Shown piece after piece: positions 1 through 8,703 of a DNA stretch of 64,000 bases (positions within the stretch are counted from its first letter, which is position 1; the number at the start of each line of letters is the position of its first letter). The notes beneath the pieces are model-generated. The model had not been told where the DNA came from. It searched no databases and saw nothing but the letters and a program-made list of their open reading frames with translations. Position numbers and translations under genes: made by a program. The DNA comes from JAAYHG01 sp012735455 (lineage in GTDB: Bacteria > Bacillota > DTU030 > DUMP01). The stretch lies in the NCBI GenBank assembly GCA_050951365.1, contig JBMNIX010000010.1, positions 191,146 through 255,145 of the forward strand. The letters are read 5' to 3'.

Positions 1-285
1 CACCATACCGTATTTGCCTAAAGTAGCGTGGTGAAAGCGTCCATGGAATTTCATCCTACTACAGATATCCCCCTTCTTCTTGCTTTTTCTTTTCTAAGCT
101 TAATTTAGAATTCGTTGTCCCCTGCCCAAGTCCTGCCATAAGCACCGGACCAGAACGAAGCACCTCTCTTCCACGTTTTGGCATGAGTATTGAACGGAGA
201 AGGATTCCGCTCTCGTTGCAGCGAAATCCTACAGAAACGCTGCCTTGCTGGAAACAGCGCGGAGCAGAAGGGGTGGGATGGGAAC
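1..285. other. Upstream region without a recognised gene
   Basis: I see no convincing coding sequence, tRNA or T-box/riboswitch signature here. There is a pyrimidine-rich, AT-richer stretch near 65-115. A short imperfect hairpin around 205-232 precedes ilvA. Any promoter for ilvA should lie here, but I could not identify a good -35/-10 pair. Confidence 0.4.
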
Positions 286-1233
286 ATGAACCTGAAAGCA
301 GTTCTTGAAGCACGAGAAATACTAAAAGGCGTAATCAATCCGACATCGCTACAGTTCTCTGAGACCTTCAGCCGTATGGCAGGCTGCCAGGTCTTCCTGA
401 AGCCGGAAAACCTGCAGAAGACCGGGTCCTTTAAGGTCCGCGGCGCGTACAATAAAATGGTCCATCTTTCAGGAGAGGAACGAACCCGCGGCATAGTAGC
501 TCACTCATCAGGCAACCACGCCCAAGGGGTCGCCTATGCCGCCCAAAGGCTTGGTTTGAAGGCCACCATTGTCATGCCGGAGTCGGCCTCCCCGCCCAAG
601 GTAACGGCCACACGCGGATATGGTGCCCAGGTTATCCTCTATGGCCCAGGTTCCTTAGAGGCAACAGCGAAAGCCAGAGAGCTTATGGCCGAGCACGGCT
701 ATACCCTGGTTCCTCCCTTTGACGATCCGTACATCATTGCCGGGCAGGGGACAATTGCCCTCGAGATCCTAGACGAAATCCCAGACATCGACGTTATCAT
801 AACACCATGCAGCGGCGGCGGACTTCTCTCCGGAATCGCTGTGGCAGCAAAGGCCAAGAAGCCAAACATTAGGGTGTACGGCGTTCAACCGGAAAACTCT
901 TGCGCCATGAAGCAGTCCCTGGACAAAGGAGAGCCCGTCACCATTGCCTCCGCTGTAACTGTTGCTGACGGCCTTATCGCCCGGCGCCCCGGCAACCTAA
1001 CCTTTGACCTTGTTAAGCGCTTGGTGGAGGACATCGTCCTGGTGAGCGAAGAGGACATACTCAGCGCCCACAAACTCCTGCTGGAACGCGCTAAGCTATT
1101 GGTGGAACCCTCCGGCGCCACCGTCTTGGCTGCCCTGCTGAATGGTAAAGTAGCCCGCCCCGGCGAAAAAGTCGCCCTGGTGTTAAGCGGTGGCAACGCT
1201 AACTTGAACGCCCTAGCTAAGCTTTGGCTCTGA
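286..1233 (+). CDS. ilvA: Threonine/serine dehydratase (PLP fold type II)
   Basis: Deaminates L-threonine to 2-oxobutyrate (possibly L-serine to pyruvate) in the cytoplasm. The 315-residue protein shows the fold-type II PLP pattern: SFKVRGAYNK with the Schiff-base lysine at about residue 50, SSGNHAQGVA at 74-83 and the phosphate-binding SGGGL loop at 176-180. There is no C-terminal ACT-like regulatory domain, so it is the short (catabolic-like or Clostridia-type) form rather than the long isoleucine-inhibited enzyme. The frame is open 32 codons further upstream, but similarity to the family begins at ATG 286, preceded by a G-rich Shine-Dalgarno stretch. It stands alone, followed directly by a terminator. 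Serine racemase or serine dehydratase activity cannot be excluded from sequence. Confidence 0.85.
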   Translation: MNLKAVLEAREILKGVINPTSLQFSETFSRMAGCQVFLKPENLQKTGSFKVRGAYNKMVHLSGEERTRGIVAHSSGNHAQGVAYAAQRLGLKATIVMPESASPPKVTATRGYGAQVILYGPGSLEATAKARELMAEHGYTLVPPFDDPYIIAGQGTIALEILDEIPDIDVIITPCSGGGLLSGIAVAAKAKKPNIRVYGVQPENSCAMKQSLDKGEPVTIASAVTVADGLIARRPGNLTFDLVKRLVEDIVLVSEEDILSAHKLLLERAKLLVEPSGATVLAALLNGKVARPGEKVALVLSGGNANLNALAKLWL

Positions 1234-1240
1234 CAAAAAG

Positions 1241-1272
1241 GGAGCGATCTGCCTTGTAAATCGCTCCTTTAT
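1241..1272 (+). terminator. Intrinsic terminator of ilvA
   Basis: An 8-bp stem (GGAGCGAT at 1241-1248 with its complement at 1260-1267) is followed by TTTAT. It starts 7 bases after the ilvA stop codon. Confidence 0.75.
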
Positions 1273-1396
1273 CTTATTTTCATCAACAGGAGCCCAATGA
1301 CTGTAGCCCTTGCGCCAGTAGTCAGCACCCCCGTAGATCTCTTCGCCCCGGCCCATTACAAATACCTGGACTAACGTTGACACAGCCGTCGCCCAC

Positions 1397-2041
1397 TCAC
1401 TTTCCTACAATGGGATGCCGGATCACTGTTCTTAGCTTCTCAGGAGCGGTTTTGCGCGGGTCATTAAGGTAAATCTCATGGTGTTGACGCAGGCCAGACA
1501 TTTCCGTGCGGTACCCGTTCGTTTCAATAAACTCTTCCAGTGCCGCGATTGTGGGCTCCTCGTTATCATAGGGACCGATATGCATGATCTGAGCGCACAA
1601 ACCCTCCTCGAAATCCTGAAGCCGCGCTAATGATGTGCCTAGCCCTGGCTTTTTCTTTGCCAGGGTTACCTTTGCCCTTTCAAAAACCTCTTGAGTGACA
1701 AACTCCGGCTGCCGGATCATTACCACCCAGCTAAAATCGTCCTTTCTTCCAATAGCATTAACACTTCTGCCGGAAGCGCTCCCCTCAAACCACCACAGTC
1801 CTTCCAGCGGCGGCACTACGTAATCGAAGTACCCCTCTGGTCTTGTGTCGCCCTTCTTGGCCATCTTGATTGCATAAGATAAACCATACAGAACCTCTAC
1901 AGCCTCCTTATAAGCGGTGGAAGTGTTGGGATTGCCCTTGCCATTCACCATAATAAAACGCACCTTCGGTACATTAATGATACTTGGTTTCTGTGGTAAG
2001 TATAGGTCTTTGTACTCTTTCTTAAAATCGAACGCGGCCAT
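1397..2041 (-). CDS. GyrI-like small-molecule-binding domain protein
   Basis: The 214-residue protein has the look of stand-alone GyrI-like (SbmC / AraC effector-domain) proteins. Its N-terminus (AAFDFKKEYKDLY) and the internal PPLEGLWWFEG and YDNEEPTI segments are typical of this cytosolic ligand-binding family. No HTH is present, so it is not a regulator by itself; the family binds or hydrolyses small hydrophobic compounds, and the ligand here is unknown. A GTG lies two codons upstream, but ATG at 2041 is better spaced from the AGAGGGGG ribosome-binding site. It is monocistronic and converges with ilvA. Confidence 0.75.
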   Translation of the reverse strand: MAAFDFKKEYKDLYLPQKPSIINVPKVRFIMVNGKGNPNTSTAYKEAVEVLYGLSYAIKMAKKGDTRPEGYFDYVVPPLEGLWWFEGSASGRSVNAIGRKDDFSWVVMIRQPEFVTQEVFERAKVTLAKKKPGLGTSLARLQDFEEGLCAQIMHIGPYDNEEPTIAALEEFIETNGYRTEMSGLRQHHEIYLNDPRKTAPEKLRTVIRHPIVGK

Positions 2042-2361
2042 TAACACGAGCCCCCTCTTTGCTCACAAATCAGGTATCTACCATGTCCCAAACCTATTAT
2101 GCCATACCAAACCAGGAACTGCCACTTTGGTTTCAAAGTGTTGGCCAAGACGCCAGCCTGCTTTGCGCCAAGACCCGAAAGCCCCCCGGGGAGAAGAGAG
2201 TTTGACTTGGTTTTTCCCTCCGTGTCCTTTTTCTTTCCGCACTCATAGAAAAGCGGGGCTTAGCGGCCCCGCTACACTGGGTGATAGGCATTTGGAACAA
2301 ACAATTCCAGAAATCATTAGCCGATATTGGGCCCATTTTGCGGGATGATTCTTTTTGTGCA
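2042..2361. other. Intergenic region with a GC-rich hairpin
   Basis: No plausible gene here; the open frames are shadows. A perfect 8-bp hairpin (AGCGGGGC at 2252-2259, complement at 2266-2273) is followed on the minus strand by TTTTCT, so it may be a second, back-up terminator about 90 bases beyond the tRNA-cluster terminator. Confidence 0.45.
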
Positions 2362-2390
2362 GCAAAAAAGAAAAGGCCCGAAGGCCTCGA
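2362..2390 (-). terminator. Terminator of the tRNA cluster
   Basis: On the minus strand a GAGGCC-TTCG-GGCC(TT) hairpin is followed by TTTTCTTTTTT. It lies about 20 bases downstream of the last tRNA gene (Leu). Confidence 0.85.
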
Positions 2391-2408
2391 TATTACTTGA
2401 TTTGTTAC

Positions 2409-2495
2409 TGGTGCGGACGGAGGGACTCGAACCCTCAAGGAGGTTACTCCACTAGATCCTAAGTCTAGCGCGTCTGCCAGTTCCGCCACGTCCGC
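2409..2495 (-). tRNA. tRNA-Leu (TAG)
   Basis: Class II tRNA with a long variable arm. The acceptor stem is GCGGACG/CGTCCGC, the anticodon loop CTTAGGA gives TAG, and GGTTCGAGTCC forms the T-arm. CCA is encoded (2409-2411). It is the last gene of the six-tRNA transcript. Confidence 0.97.
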
Positions 2496-2521
2496 AGACC
2501 TAATACCGGCATGAAAACAAT

Positions 2522-2596
2522 TGGCTGGGGCGGCTGGATTCGAACCAACGCATGCAGGATCCAAAGTCCCGTGCCTTACCGCTTGGCTACGCCCCA
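2522..2596 (-). tRNA. tRNA-Gln (TTG)
   Basis: Acceptor stem TGGGGCG/CGCCCCA with the U1-A72 pair usual for tRNA-Gln. The anticodon loop CTTTGGA gives TTG. CCA is encoded at 2522-2524. Confidence 0.97.
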
Positions 2597-2655
2597 GCAT
2601 GGACTGCATAGATCAAGAAAGAAATCGCAGAATGCGATTTCTTAGTTCACTTAGT

Positions 2656-2733
2656 TGGGGTGAATGGTGGGATTCGAACCCACGACCCCCAGAGCCACAA
2701 TCTGGTGCTCTAACCAACTGAGCTACATTCACC
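2656..2733 (-). tRNA. tRNA-His (GTG)
   Basis: The anticodon loop TTGTGGC gives GTG. The gene encodes the extra G at -1 (2733) facing C73, the identity element of tRNA-His. CCA is encoded at 2656-2658. Confidence 0.97.
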
Positions 2734-2785
2734 ACATTCGCCTAGGACAGTATAGCAAAAACAAGAAATATCGTCAAGGTGTAAA

Positions 2786-2861
2786 TGGCGTCCTGGGAGG
2801 GACTCGAACCCCCAGCCGACGGCTTAGAAGGCCGTTGCTCTATCCGTTGAGCTACCAGGAC
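2786..2861 (-). tRNA. tRNA-Arg (TCT)
   Basis: Acceptor stem GTCCTGG/CCAGGAC. The anticodon loop CTTCTAA gives TCT, which reads AGA/AGG. CCA is encoded at 2786-2788. Confidence 0.97.
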
Positions 2862-2875
2862 CCAGAAAATGCAAA

Positions 2876-2951
2876 TGGAGCGGGAAACGGGACTCGAACC
2901 CGCGACACCCAGCTTGGAAGGCTGGTGCTCTACCAACTGAGCTACTCCCGC
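2876..2951 (-). tRNA. tRNA-Gly (TCC)
   Basis: Acceptor stem GCGGGAG/TTCCCGC. The anticodon loop CTTCCAA gives TCC. CCA is encoded at 2876-2878. Confidence 0.97.
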
Positions 2952-2981
2952 TTCTTTATTTCTAGTTTACCTCATCACAAA

Positions 2982-3058
2982 TGGTCGGGGCGATAGGATT
3001 CGAACCTACGACCCCATGGTCCCAAACCATGTGCGCTACCAAACTGCGCTACGCCCCG
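2982..3058 (-). tRNA. tRNA-Pro (TGG)
   Basis: First gene of the cluster. Acceptor stem CGGGGCG/CGCCCCG. The anticodon loop TTTGGGA gives TGG. CCA is encoded at 2982-2984. Its 5' end is only 13 bases from the -10 box of the cluster promoter. Confidence 0.97.
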
Positions 3059-3071
3059 GCCTGCGCTTTAT

Positions 3072-3100
3072 ATTATAGCCTATTTAGGTTGATTCGTCAA
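3072..3100 (-). promoter_or_regulatory. Sigma-A-type promoter of the tRNA cluster
   Basis: TTGACG (3095-3100), a 17-bp spacer and a perfect TATAAT (3072-3077) on the minus strand. The -35 box and part of the spacer lie inside the last codons of the upstream phosphoesterase gene. The expected start site is a few bases before tRNA-Pro. Confidence 0.85.
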
Positions 3101-3586
3101 AGCTGTTTTTGAAGCTGCCCTAATGTGTCGTGGGGTGATTAGGCCGCCCTCCACCTCTAAGAGACCTATGCTAGGAGTCCCGCTACGTGGGTAATTGGGA
3201 CTACCTGGGTTAAAGAGGAGGAGCCCACCTTCACCATAGGTGGCAACGGCTTGATGGGTGTGTCCAAATACCACCGCGGCCGCTCCTACCTCAAGGCCAC
3301 GGAAATAGAGTCGTTGCAAGCCCCACTTCACGCCGTAACGATGTCCGTGGGTAAGGAGAACCTTTACGCTTCCTAAATCCACCACTTCTTCTCCCGGCCC
3401 GTGGGCTCCCACATCACAGTTTCCTGTGACCGCTACTACGGGAACGCTTTCATGCTGAGCCCAGCCAAAGGGATCACGGTAGTTGTCGCCAGCAAAAAGA
3501 AGAAGGTCCAAAGGCATAAGCTCTGCCAGGGCTGCCTGCGCCCCTTGCCAGGAGCCGTGCGTATCACTAACCACAGCGATGCGCAT
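3080..3586 (-). CDS. YfcE/MJ0936-type metallophosphoesterase
   Basis: Predicted cytosolic calcineurin-like phosphodiesterase of 168 residues. The metal-binding blocks are in order: D8-x-H10 (SDTHG), GDN at 33-35, GNCD at 55-58, THGH and GHTH. The family hydrolyses phosphodiester model substrates and its physiological substrate is not settled. An AGGAG site lies 9 bases upstream of ATG 3586. The start overlaps the end of rdgB by 20 bases. The order rph-rdgB-phosphoesterase matches the rph-ysnA-ysnB arrangement known in Bacillus subtilis, which supports one transcript. Confidence 0.88.
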   Translation of the reverse strand: MRIAVVSDTHGSWQGAQAALAELMPLDLLLFAGDNYRDPFGWAQHESVPVVAVTGNCDVGAHGPGEEVVDLGSVKVLLTHGHRYGVKWGLQRLYFRGLEVGAAAVVFGHTHQAVATYGEGGLLLFNPGSPNYPRSGTPSIGLLEVEGGLITPRHIRAASKTALTNQPK

Positions 3587-4196
3587 GCTGCAATTCTCCT
3601 CTTTTAATTAAATCGGTCAGCAGACCACTTAGCCGTTGGATGGCCTTTCCCCTGTGGCTAACAGCATTTTTGTCCTGCAGGTCCATCTCTGCCATGGTCA
3701 AGTCCCGTTCGGGCAGGTAAAAGAGGGGATCGTAGCCGAAACCGCCGCTGCCGCGCTCCTTTTCCAGGATCACGCCTTCGCAGGTACCGTCCACAGTCAA
3801 CTCCTTGCCCTCACCCCAGACCAGGGCCAGTACCGCACGAAAGCGTGCCGTGCGCTTCTCGGGTGGCAATCCTTGAAGAAGGGTCAAGAGTTTAGCATTA
3901 TTGGCGGTGTCATCCCCTTGTGGCCCCGCAAAGCGGTGGGATTGCACCCCTGGTAGTCCCCCCAGGGCATCCACCTCCAAACCGGAGTCGTCAGCCAGAC
4001 TTGGTAGTCCGGTAAACGTAAAAGTGGCGCGGGCCTTCTTGAGGGCATTCTCTCTGAAAGTGCTGGCATCTTCCACCACATCAGGGAAAGCGGGGAAATC
4101 GTGCAGGGAACGGACAGTAAAGCCCAGATTCTCCAGAGCAGCACGGAACTCCACTATCTTGCCTCTGTTTCGCGTTGCCAAGACAATGGTCGTCAC
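3567..4196 (-). CDS. rdgB: dITP/XTP pyrophosphatase (house-cleaning NTPase)
   Basis: Hydrolyses non-canonical purine triphosphates (ITP, dITP, XTP) to the monophosphates, keeping them out of DNA and RNA. The 209-residue protein has the Ham1/RdgB signature: TRNRGK near residues 8-13, LADDSGLEVDAL, GSGGFGYDPLF and SHRGKA. The frame is open to a TTG at 4214 inside rph. I prefer GTG 4196: it follows the rph stop by one base and has GGAGGG about 10 bases upstream. It is translationally coupled to rph and to the downstream phosphoesterase. Confidence 0.93.
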   Translation of the reverse strand: MTTIVLATRNRGKIVEFRAALENLGFTVRSLHDFPAFPDVVEDASTFRENALKKARATFTFTGLPSLADDSGLEVDALGGLPGVQSHRFAGPQGDDTANNAKLLTLLQGLPPEKRTARFRAVLALVWGEGKELTVDGTCEGVILEKERGSGGFGYDPLFYLPERDLTMAEMDLQDKNAVSHRGKAIQRLSGLLTDLIKRGELQHAHRCG

Positions 4197-4197
4197 T

Positions 4198-4941
4198 CTA
4201 CTTCTGCCCTCCAACTAAGGCCGCATCAACACCTAGAACCTTTTTCTGTTCTGCTATCAGTTGGTTTATACCGACTGTGGCCAAATCCAATAAGTGATCT
4301 AGTTGCTCGCGGGAAAAGGGATCCAGCTCTGCCGTTCCTTGTATTTCGACAAAACGGCCACTGCCTGTCATTATAACATTCATGTCCACATCAGCCTGGG
4401 AGTCCTCGGCAAAGGAGAGATCCAGCAGGGGTTGTCCCTCCAGGATGCCCACGCTAACGGCAGCCACGTAATCCAGCAACGGCGAGGTGCTCAACTGCCC
4501 GCTCTGAAGAAGTGATTTTACGGCATCCACCAAGGCGACAAAGCTCCCGGTAACAGCCGCCGTGCGGGTGCCACCATCAGCCTGAATAACATCACAGTCA
4601 AGCCAAATGGTGCGTTCGCCCAGGGCATGCAGCTCAATGATAGGCCTGAGTGAGCGGCCAATAAGGCGTTGTATCTCCAGACTCCTACCGCTTACCCTGC
4701 CCCTTACAGCATCGCGGACGGTGCGCACCGGAGTTGCCCGTGGCAACATGGAGTACTCGGCCGTTATCCAGCCTTGCCCGCTTCCCCTTAAGAAAGGTGG
4801 GACTTTGTCCTCAACAGAGGCTGTGCAAATCACCTGGGTATCCCCTGCAACAATGAGCACAGATCCCTCAGCATGCTTTGTGAAGTGGCGGGTAATCCGG
4901 AGCGGCCTAATCTCATCAGCTAGTCTTCCGTCTCCACGCAT
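4198..4941 (-). CDS. rph: Ribonuclease PH
   Basis: Phosphorolytic 3'-5' exoribonuclease that trims tRNA 3' ends. The 247-residue length is normal for the family. Recognisable blocks are MRGDGRLADEIRP at the start, the GWITAEYSMLPRAT segment, and the GGTRTAAVTGSFVAL phosphate/active-site segment. The frame runs 33 codons further upstream to 5040, but ATG 4941 has a GGGAGG site 7 bases before it and begins the family homology. The 117-bp gap to the GntR gene contains a small hairpin (4988-4995 with 5000-5007). Confidence 0.94.
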   Translation of the reverse strand: MRGDGRLADEIRPLRITRHFTKHAEGSVLIVAGDTQVICTASVEDKVPPFLRGSGQGWITAEYSMLPRATPVRTVRDAVRGRVSGRSLEIQRLIGRSLRPIIELHALGERTIWLDCDVIQADGGTRTAAVTGSFVALVDAVKSLLQSGQLSTSPLLDYVAAVSVGILEGQPLLDLSFAEDSQADVDMNVIMTGSGRFVEIQGTAELDPFSREQLDHLLDLATVGINQLIAEQKKVLGVDAALVGGQK

Positions 4942-5058
4942 ATTGATCCTCCCAATCCGTCTTAGTCCACTGGCCTGGCAACACCCTTTAGCCTTTACCA
5001 AGGCTAAGAGACTCATACCATCTGTAAGACCAAGAACCACCTTGTTCTAGCCCATTTA

Positions 5059-6060
5059 TTATTTATTGCTGGAGGCCTTCATAAGGTTGCTCCCAGTGTT
5101 TTTTCTCTTGCAGGTGAGCAATGAGGTCTTTAACGCCGTTATGGAACCAGCGTCAGGGTGGAAGATAAACTCAATAATCTGTGTCCCTGGCTTAGCCACG
5201 GCCTCTACGTCTTTCTTACGGCTGGGGGAACAAATCACCCATTTTAGGCCAGTCAAGACTCGCTGCACTTCCTTAAGGTTGCGGCTAGTAATAATGGGCG
5301 CTTCGTTAAAGGTGAGGCCTACGTTGCTCAAAGCCTCAACTACGCTGGCACCAAAGGTCTGGGTCAAACACACTACCGGAACCACAGTCTCTCGCGGAAT
5401 GCGAGCAATGTGCACAATACTAGCCAATTCTGGCTCCAAAGCAATTCCCAGGATCTTGTCGGCAGGAGCCCCTAACTCCCGAACCTCGTCCAGGTGGTAG
5501 AAAGTGGTCACCACCAGGTCCATTCGCGCAAGCTTATTCCTTTCCCCTTCTGTACCTGCCCGCAAGTCATCTAAGAGCAGTGGGTGAATGGCTACACCCG
5601 ACCCCAACTCCAGCTCTCTTGTAAAGTAGTCCAATTGTTCACGGTTACACTCAATAAAGGCCACCTGGAGTTGTTCCAAGAGTTCCTTGCGCTCCCGCAC
5701 CTGCAACATAACGATAGCTGTAAAATCTTCGATGGAAAAGCCTATGTGGGATGCTTCTTCCATGGCCAGATCGATCATCTTAATCAATCGTTCTTTCCGA
5801 CCCGCCCGTTCCAGGCTGTCCTCTCCCACTGAAACATAGGTCCCTGAACCCTGCCGTCTTGAGATGATACCTTCGGCCTCTAATTCGTTGTAAGCCATGC
5901 TGACCGTATTGCGGCTAACCCCCAGCTGAAGGGCTAACTCACGCTCGGTAGGGAGCCGATGACCTGTAACCCATACGCCGCGTTGAACCAGATCTTTGAT
6001 CTGGCTCTTTAATTGCACGTAAATGGGTATTCCACTCTTCCTGCTGATCACAAGACCCAT
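5059..6060 (-). CDS. GntR-family transcriptional regulator
   Basis: The 333-residue protein has an N-terminal winged HTH of GntR type (residues about 10-75, including LPTERELALQLGVSRNTVSMAYNELEAEG). A long C-terminal domain without the aminotransferase signature of MocR proteins or a clear FadR/UTRA pattern follows. The C-terminal part is sensor-like (VVPVVCLTQTFGASVVEALS), and its ligand is unknown. Start ATG 6060 has a GGAGGG site. It lies between the UPF0316 gene and rph in the same direction, so it may control this cluster; that is inference from position only. Confidence 0.8.
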   Translation of the reverse strand: MGLVISRKSGIPIYVQLKSQIKDLVQRGVWVTGHRLPTERELALQLGVSRNTVSMAYNELEAEGIISRRQGSGTYVSVGEDSLERAGRKERLIKMIDLAMEEASHIGFSIEDFTAIVMLQVRERKELLEQLQVAFIECNREQLDYFTRELELGSGVAIHPLLLDDLRAGTEGERNKLARMDLVVTTFYHLDEVRELGAPADKILGIALEPELASIVHIARIPRETVVPVVCLTQTFGASVVEALSNVGLTFNEAPIITSRNLKEVQRVLTGLKWVICSPSRKKDVEAVAKPGTQIIEFIFHPDAGSITALKTSLLTCKRKNTGSNLMKASSNK

Positions 6061-6075
6061 CTCTAGCCCTCCGTT

Positions 6076-6597
6076 TTACTTACCTTGTTGCCCGAGGAAG
6101 CCCCCGCGGGTGGCGCGTGTATCCATTATAGTATAGAAAGCGTTGTCATCTGTCTCGCGCAGCATGTCCAGCAGCTGAGTGAGTTTCTTGCGCTTAAGCA
6201 GGACATGCAGCACCAGCCGCGGCCCCTCGCGGCCCTCGGCTGCGAAACAGGTAACACCAAAGCCCTGTTCCCGTAGCAGATCGGCCAGGGGTGAATCGTA
6301 TTGGCTGGGAATGATCTCTACCGTTACAAAACCCAAGGCCATACGTTCCTCAATAGCGCTGCCCACATAGTTGCCAGTAGCAAAACCGAGGGCATAAGCC
6401 AAAAGGTTGAAGGGATTGTCCAGTTTGCCCACAACTTGGTTAAGGGCAAGTATATAAACAATGACTTCAAAGAAACCAATGATAGCGGCAATTAGACGTT
6501 GTCCACGTACAACCATGATGGTACGAATGGTTGTACCTGACATGTCCACTACGCGAGCTACAAAGATAAAGAGATAGCCCAGCACACCATCGAGCAC
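6076..6597 (-). CDS. UPF0316 membrane protein with DUF2179 domain
   Basis: A 173-residue member of the UPF0316 / YebE-like family. Three hydrophobic segments lie in the first 85 residues (about 4-22, 34-53 and 62-82). A soluble C-terminal DUF2179 domain follows (about 95-165), an ACT-like fold found on small-ligand-sensing membrane proteins. The function of the family is not established. The start is GTG 6597 after AGGGGAG. It is separated from the upstream amidase gene by a terminator, and is only 15 bases before the GntR gene, so those two are probably co-transcribed. Confidence 0.85.
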   Translation of the reverse strand: MLDGVLGYLFIFVARVVDMSGTTIRTIMVVRGQRLIAAIIGFFEVIVYILALNQVVGKLDNPFNLLAYALGFATGNYVGSAIEERMALGFVTVEIIPSQYDSPLADLLREQGFGVTCFAAEGREGPRLVLHVLLKRKKLTQLLDMLRETDDNAFYTIMDTRATRGGFLGQQGK

Positions 6598-6639
6598 GAC
6601 AGGCTCTCCCCTTTCGTTTAGCTAACTGCCCAAAAGGCG

Positions 6640-6694
6640 TACCAAGAAATAATTCGGGGGTCGGGACAGAAGTTCCTGCACGCCGAACCCCCGT
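6640..6694 (-). terminator. Terminator after the amidase gene
   Basis: On the minus strand CGGGGGTTCGG (6683-6693) pairs with CCGACCCCCG (6655-6664) with one bulged base. AATTATTTCTT follows. Confidence 0.7.
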
Positions 6695-6707
6695 ATCCTT
6701 ATTTATC

Positions 6708-8613
6708 TTACTTAGCACGAAAGTAGGAGAGAATTCCTGCAAAAATTCCCTGGGCCACTTTCTCCCGAAAAGCAGGATCGCCCAGGAGCTTTTCTTCCAC
6801 AGGGTTGGACAAGTAAGCTACCTCCACCAGCGCCGCTGGCATTTTGGTATAGCGCAGCACATTGTAGTCAGCCGTGCGAATCCCCCCTATCGGGCAGGCC
6901 AAGAGTAGGTATGAGCTCCTTGTGTATGGCCTCTGCCAGTTTTTTCCCTTCACGTCCGTCTTGGCAGTAGTAAACCTCTGTGCCGCGCTTGCTGGCTTCG
7001 GTGAAGGAGTTGCAATGGATGCTTACGAAGGCCTCAACACCAGCCTTGTTGGCTATCTCCGGACGATCCCGGAAGTCCACCGTGTCATCTCCCTCTCGCA
7101 CCATAAGAACCTTGGCTCCTGCAATTCGCAGCAACTCAGCCACCCGAGCAGCAATGGCCGCATTTATGTCTTTCTCCAGAAGGCCACTTTGGCTTACCGC
7201 CCCCGGTTCACGCCCACCATGGCCTGGGTCCACCGCAATATAACGACCAGCAACCGGGCTCGAGCTCACATTCAAAATTATCTCTCCTGGGTTATCACCG
7301 GGCACAACCTCATGGCTAACATACGACTTGAGTTCTACCACCACACGAGCAAGGTCGGGATCCACTGCAAACTGGCCAGCCCTCACCTCGCGCACCGTAG
7401 TATCATCTATCTTGAGGACCGTCTCAGCCACATTCATAATGGTACCAGGAAAATCCAGTACCAAGCGTTCAGGGTCAGAAAGGCGCAGGGTGTTAACATT
7501 CACCGGGCCCGTGGCCTGTATGTGTACCTCACCGCCAACCAGCCCCTGTTTATAAGTAAAACCCGTTATCTGAGCCGCAAGCCGTATCTCTAACCCATCG
7601 GGCAGAGGTGTTACCTGATACTTCGTGGCGCGGTTCTGATCCAAGACCAGCCGCACACCACCTGCGCTCTCGCCCAGACGTACTTTTTGCGTCAAGGCTG
7701 TCTCCACCGCTAGTTCCTTGGGTGCTGCCCCTGGGACCACCCCAGGCATGTCTACAACCAAACGCTCCGGCTCAGCCAGTTGCTGCAGAGTATAAGGTAC
7801 TGTGCCCGTGGTCGTCACCCGTAGGACATCGGCACCGTTTTCTTGTCGGTATTCCAAACCCTCTACCCTATGTGGCAACACCACCGCCAACTCCCCGGCG
7901 CTAGATGTCAAGGTAAAGGGGGTGGGACCTACCAGATCAATAACCACCTCTACCACCGGCTCGGCTTCGGTTCCGACTTGGGACACGGCGATCCCTTTGA
8001 TCAGGGCGTCTTGTACCGACAGCGGGCCAGGGGGCATCTGCAGGGTACTTTCCGGCAAACGGATCACAATTTGGTTTTCCGATTGCAGCACGCTGCCTTT
8101 AAGCAGGCCAGTACCAGCTATGGCTACCACTTCCCGACCGTTTTCCTGACGGACAAAAACACTGGTGATCTCTGCACCCCGAGCAAAAACGCTTACGGTG
8201 CGGGTGTTGTTATTCCATTCCACCTGAGCCCCTAACGCCTCACCGATAAAGCGCAGGGGTACCATGGTACGGTTTTTGATAATCATTGCCGGAGCATCAA
8301 TCTGCCGCTTTTCTCCATTTACAGTGGCCGTTTTTTCTCCAATTCCAAGTTTGATCTCCTGGCCACCCGAAAACACAGTTACGCTGCGCGTCTTGTCATC
8401 CCAGTGCACTTGTGCGCCTAGCCCTTCGGAAACCACCCGCAGCGGAACCATGGTACGATTGTTGACAATGGTTGGAGCTACATCGGTCGCAACCTGCTCA
8501 TTATTGATGAGCAGTTTTATCGCGGGTGCCGCCTCTACCGAAGCACTCCCGCCAACAACCATAGTTATTAACATAAGAGCAAAACAAAAAAACGCCAGGC
8601 CGCTCCTGCGCAT
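6708..8613 (-). CDS. N-acetylmuramoyl-L-alanine amidase, CuAO_N + AMIN + Amidase_3 (frameshifted)
   Basis: Secreted peptidoglycan amidase cleaving the MurNAc-L-Ala bond. Order of parts: signal peptide (residues 1-29), copper-amine-oxidase N-terminal-like stalk (about 30-145, two NNRTMVPLR-type motifs), about three AMIN-type repeats (150-430) and a zinc Amidase_3 domain. The amidase part shows DPGHGG, the LLEKD glutamate, SIHCN and, in the last 70 residues, AALVEVAYLSNP with the catalytic glutamate. As written the frame breaks in a run of six C (6882-6887, plus strand): the first part stops at 6868 and the rest continues in another frame to 6708. Removing one C gives 634 residues. An indel error is likely. 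The start is supported by AGGGGG. It follows gerM, as expected for a cell-wall/sporulation pair. Confidence 0.88.
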
Positions 8614-8703
8614 TTATCTTCCCCCTGAACAGGATCACTTCCGACCTAATATATGGTTCGTCACCTAGATTCTACTTCTTTCCCCATAATCCTGCAGGGA
8701 ATA

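Noticed and set aside
1..285. T-box or other riboswitch before ilvA
   Set aside because: No T-box core, specifier or known aptamer blocks; only a short imperfect hairpin.
2133..3000. Several open frames across the tRNA cluster on both strands
   Set aside because: They are translations of tRNA genes (repeated GFEP and RVPPSA type strings are T-arm sequence), not proteins.
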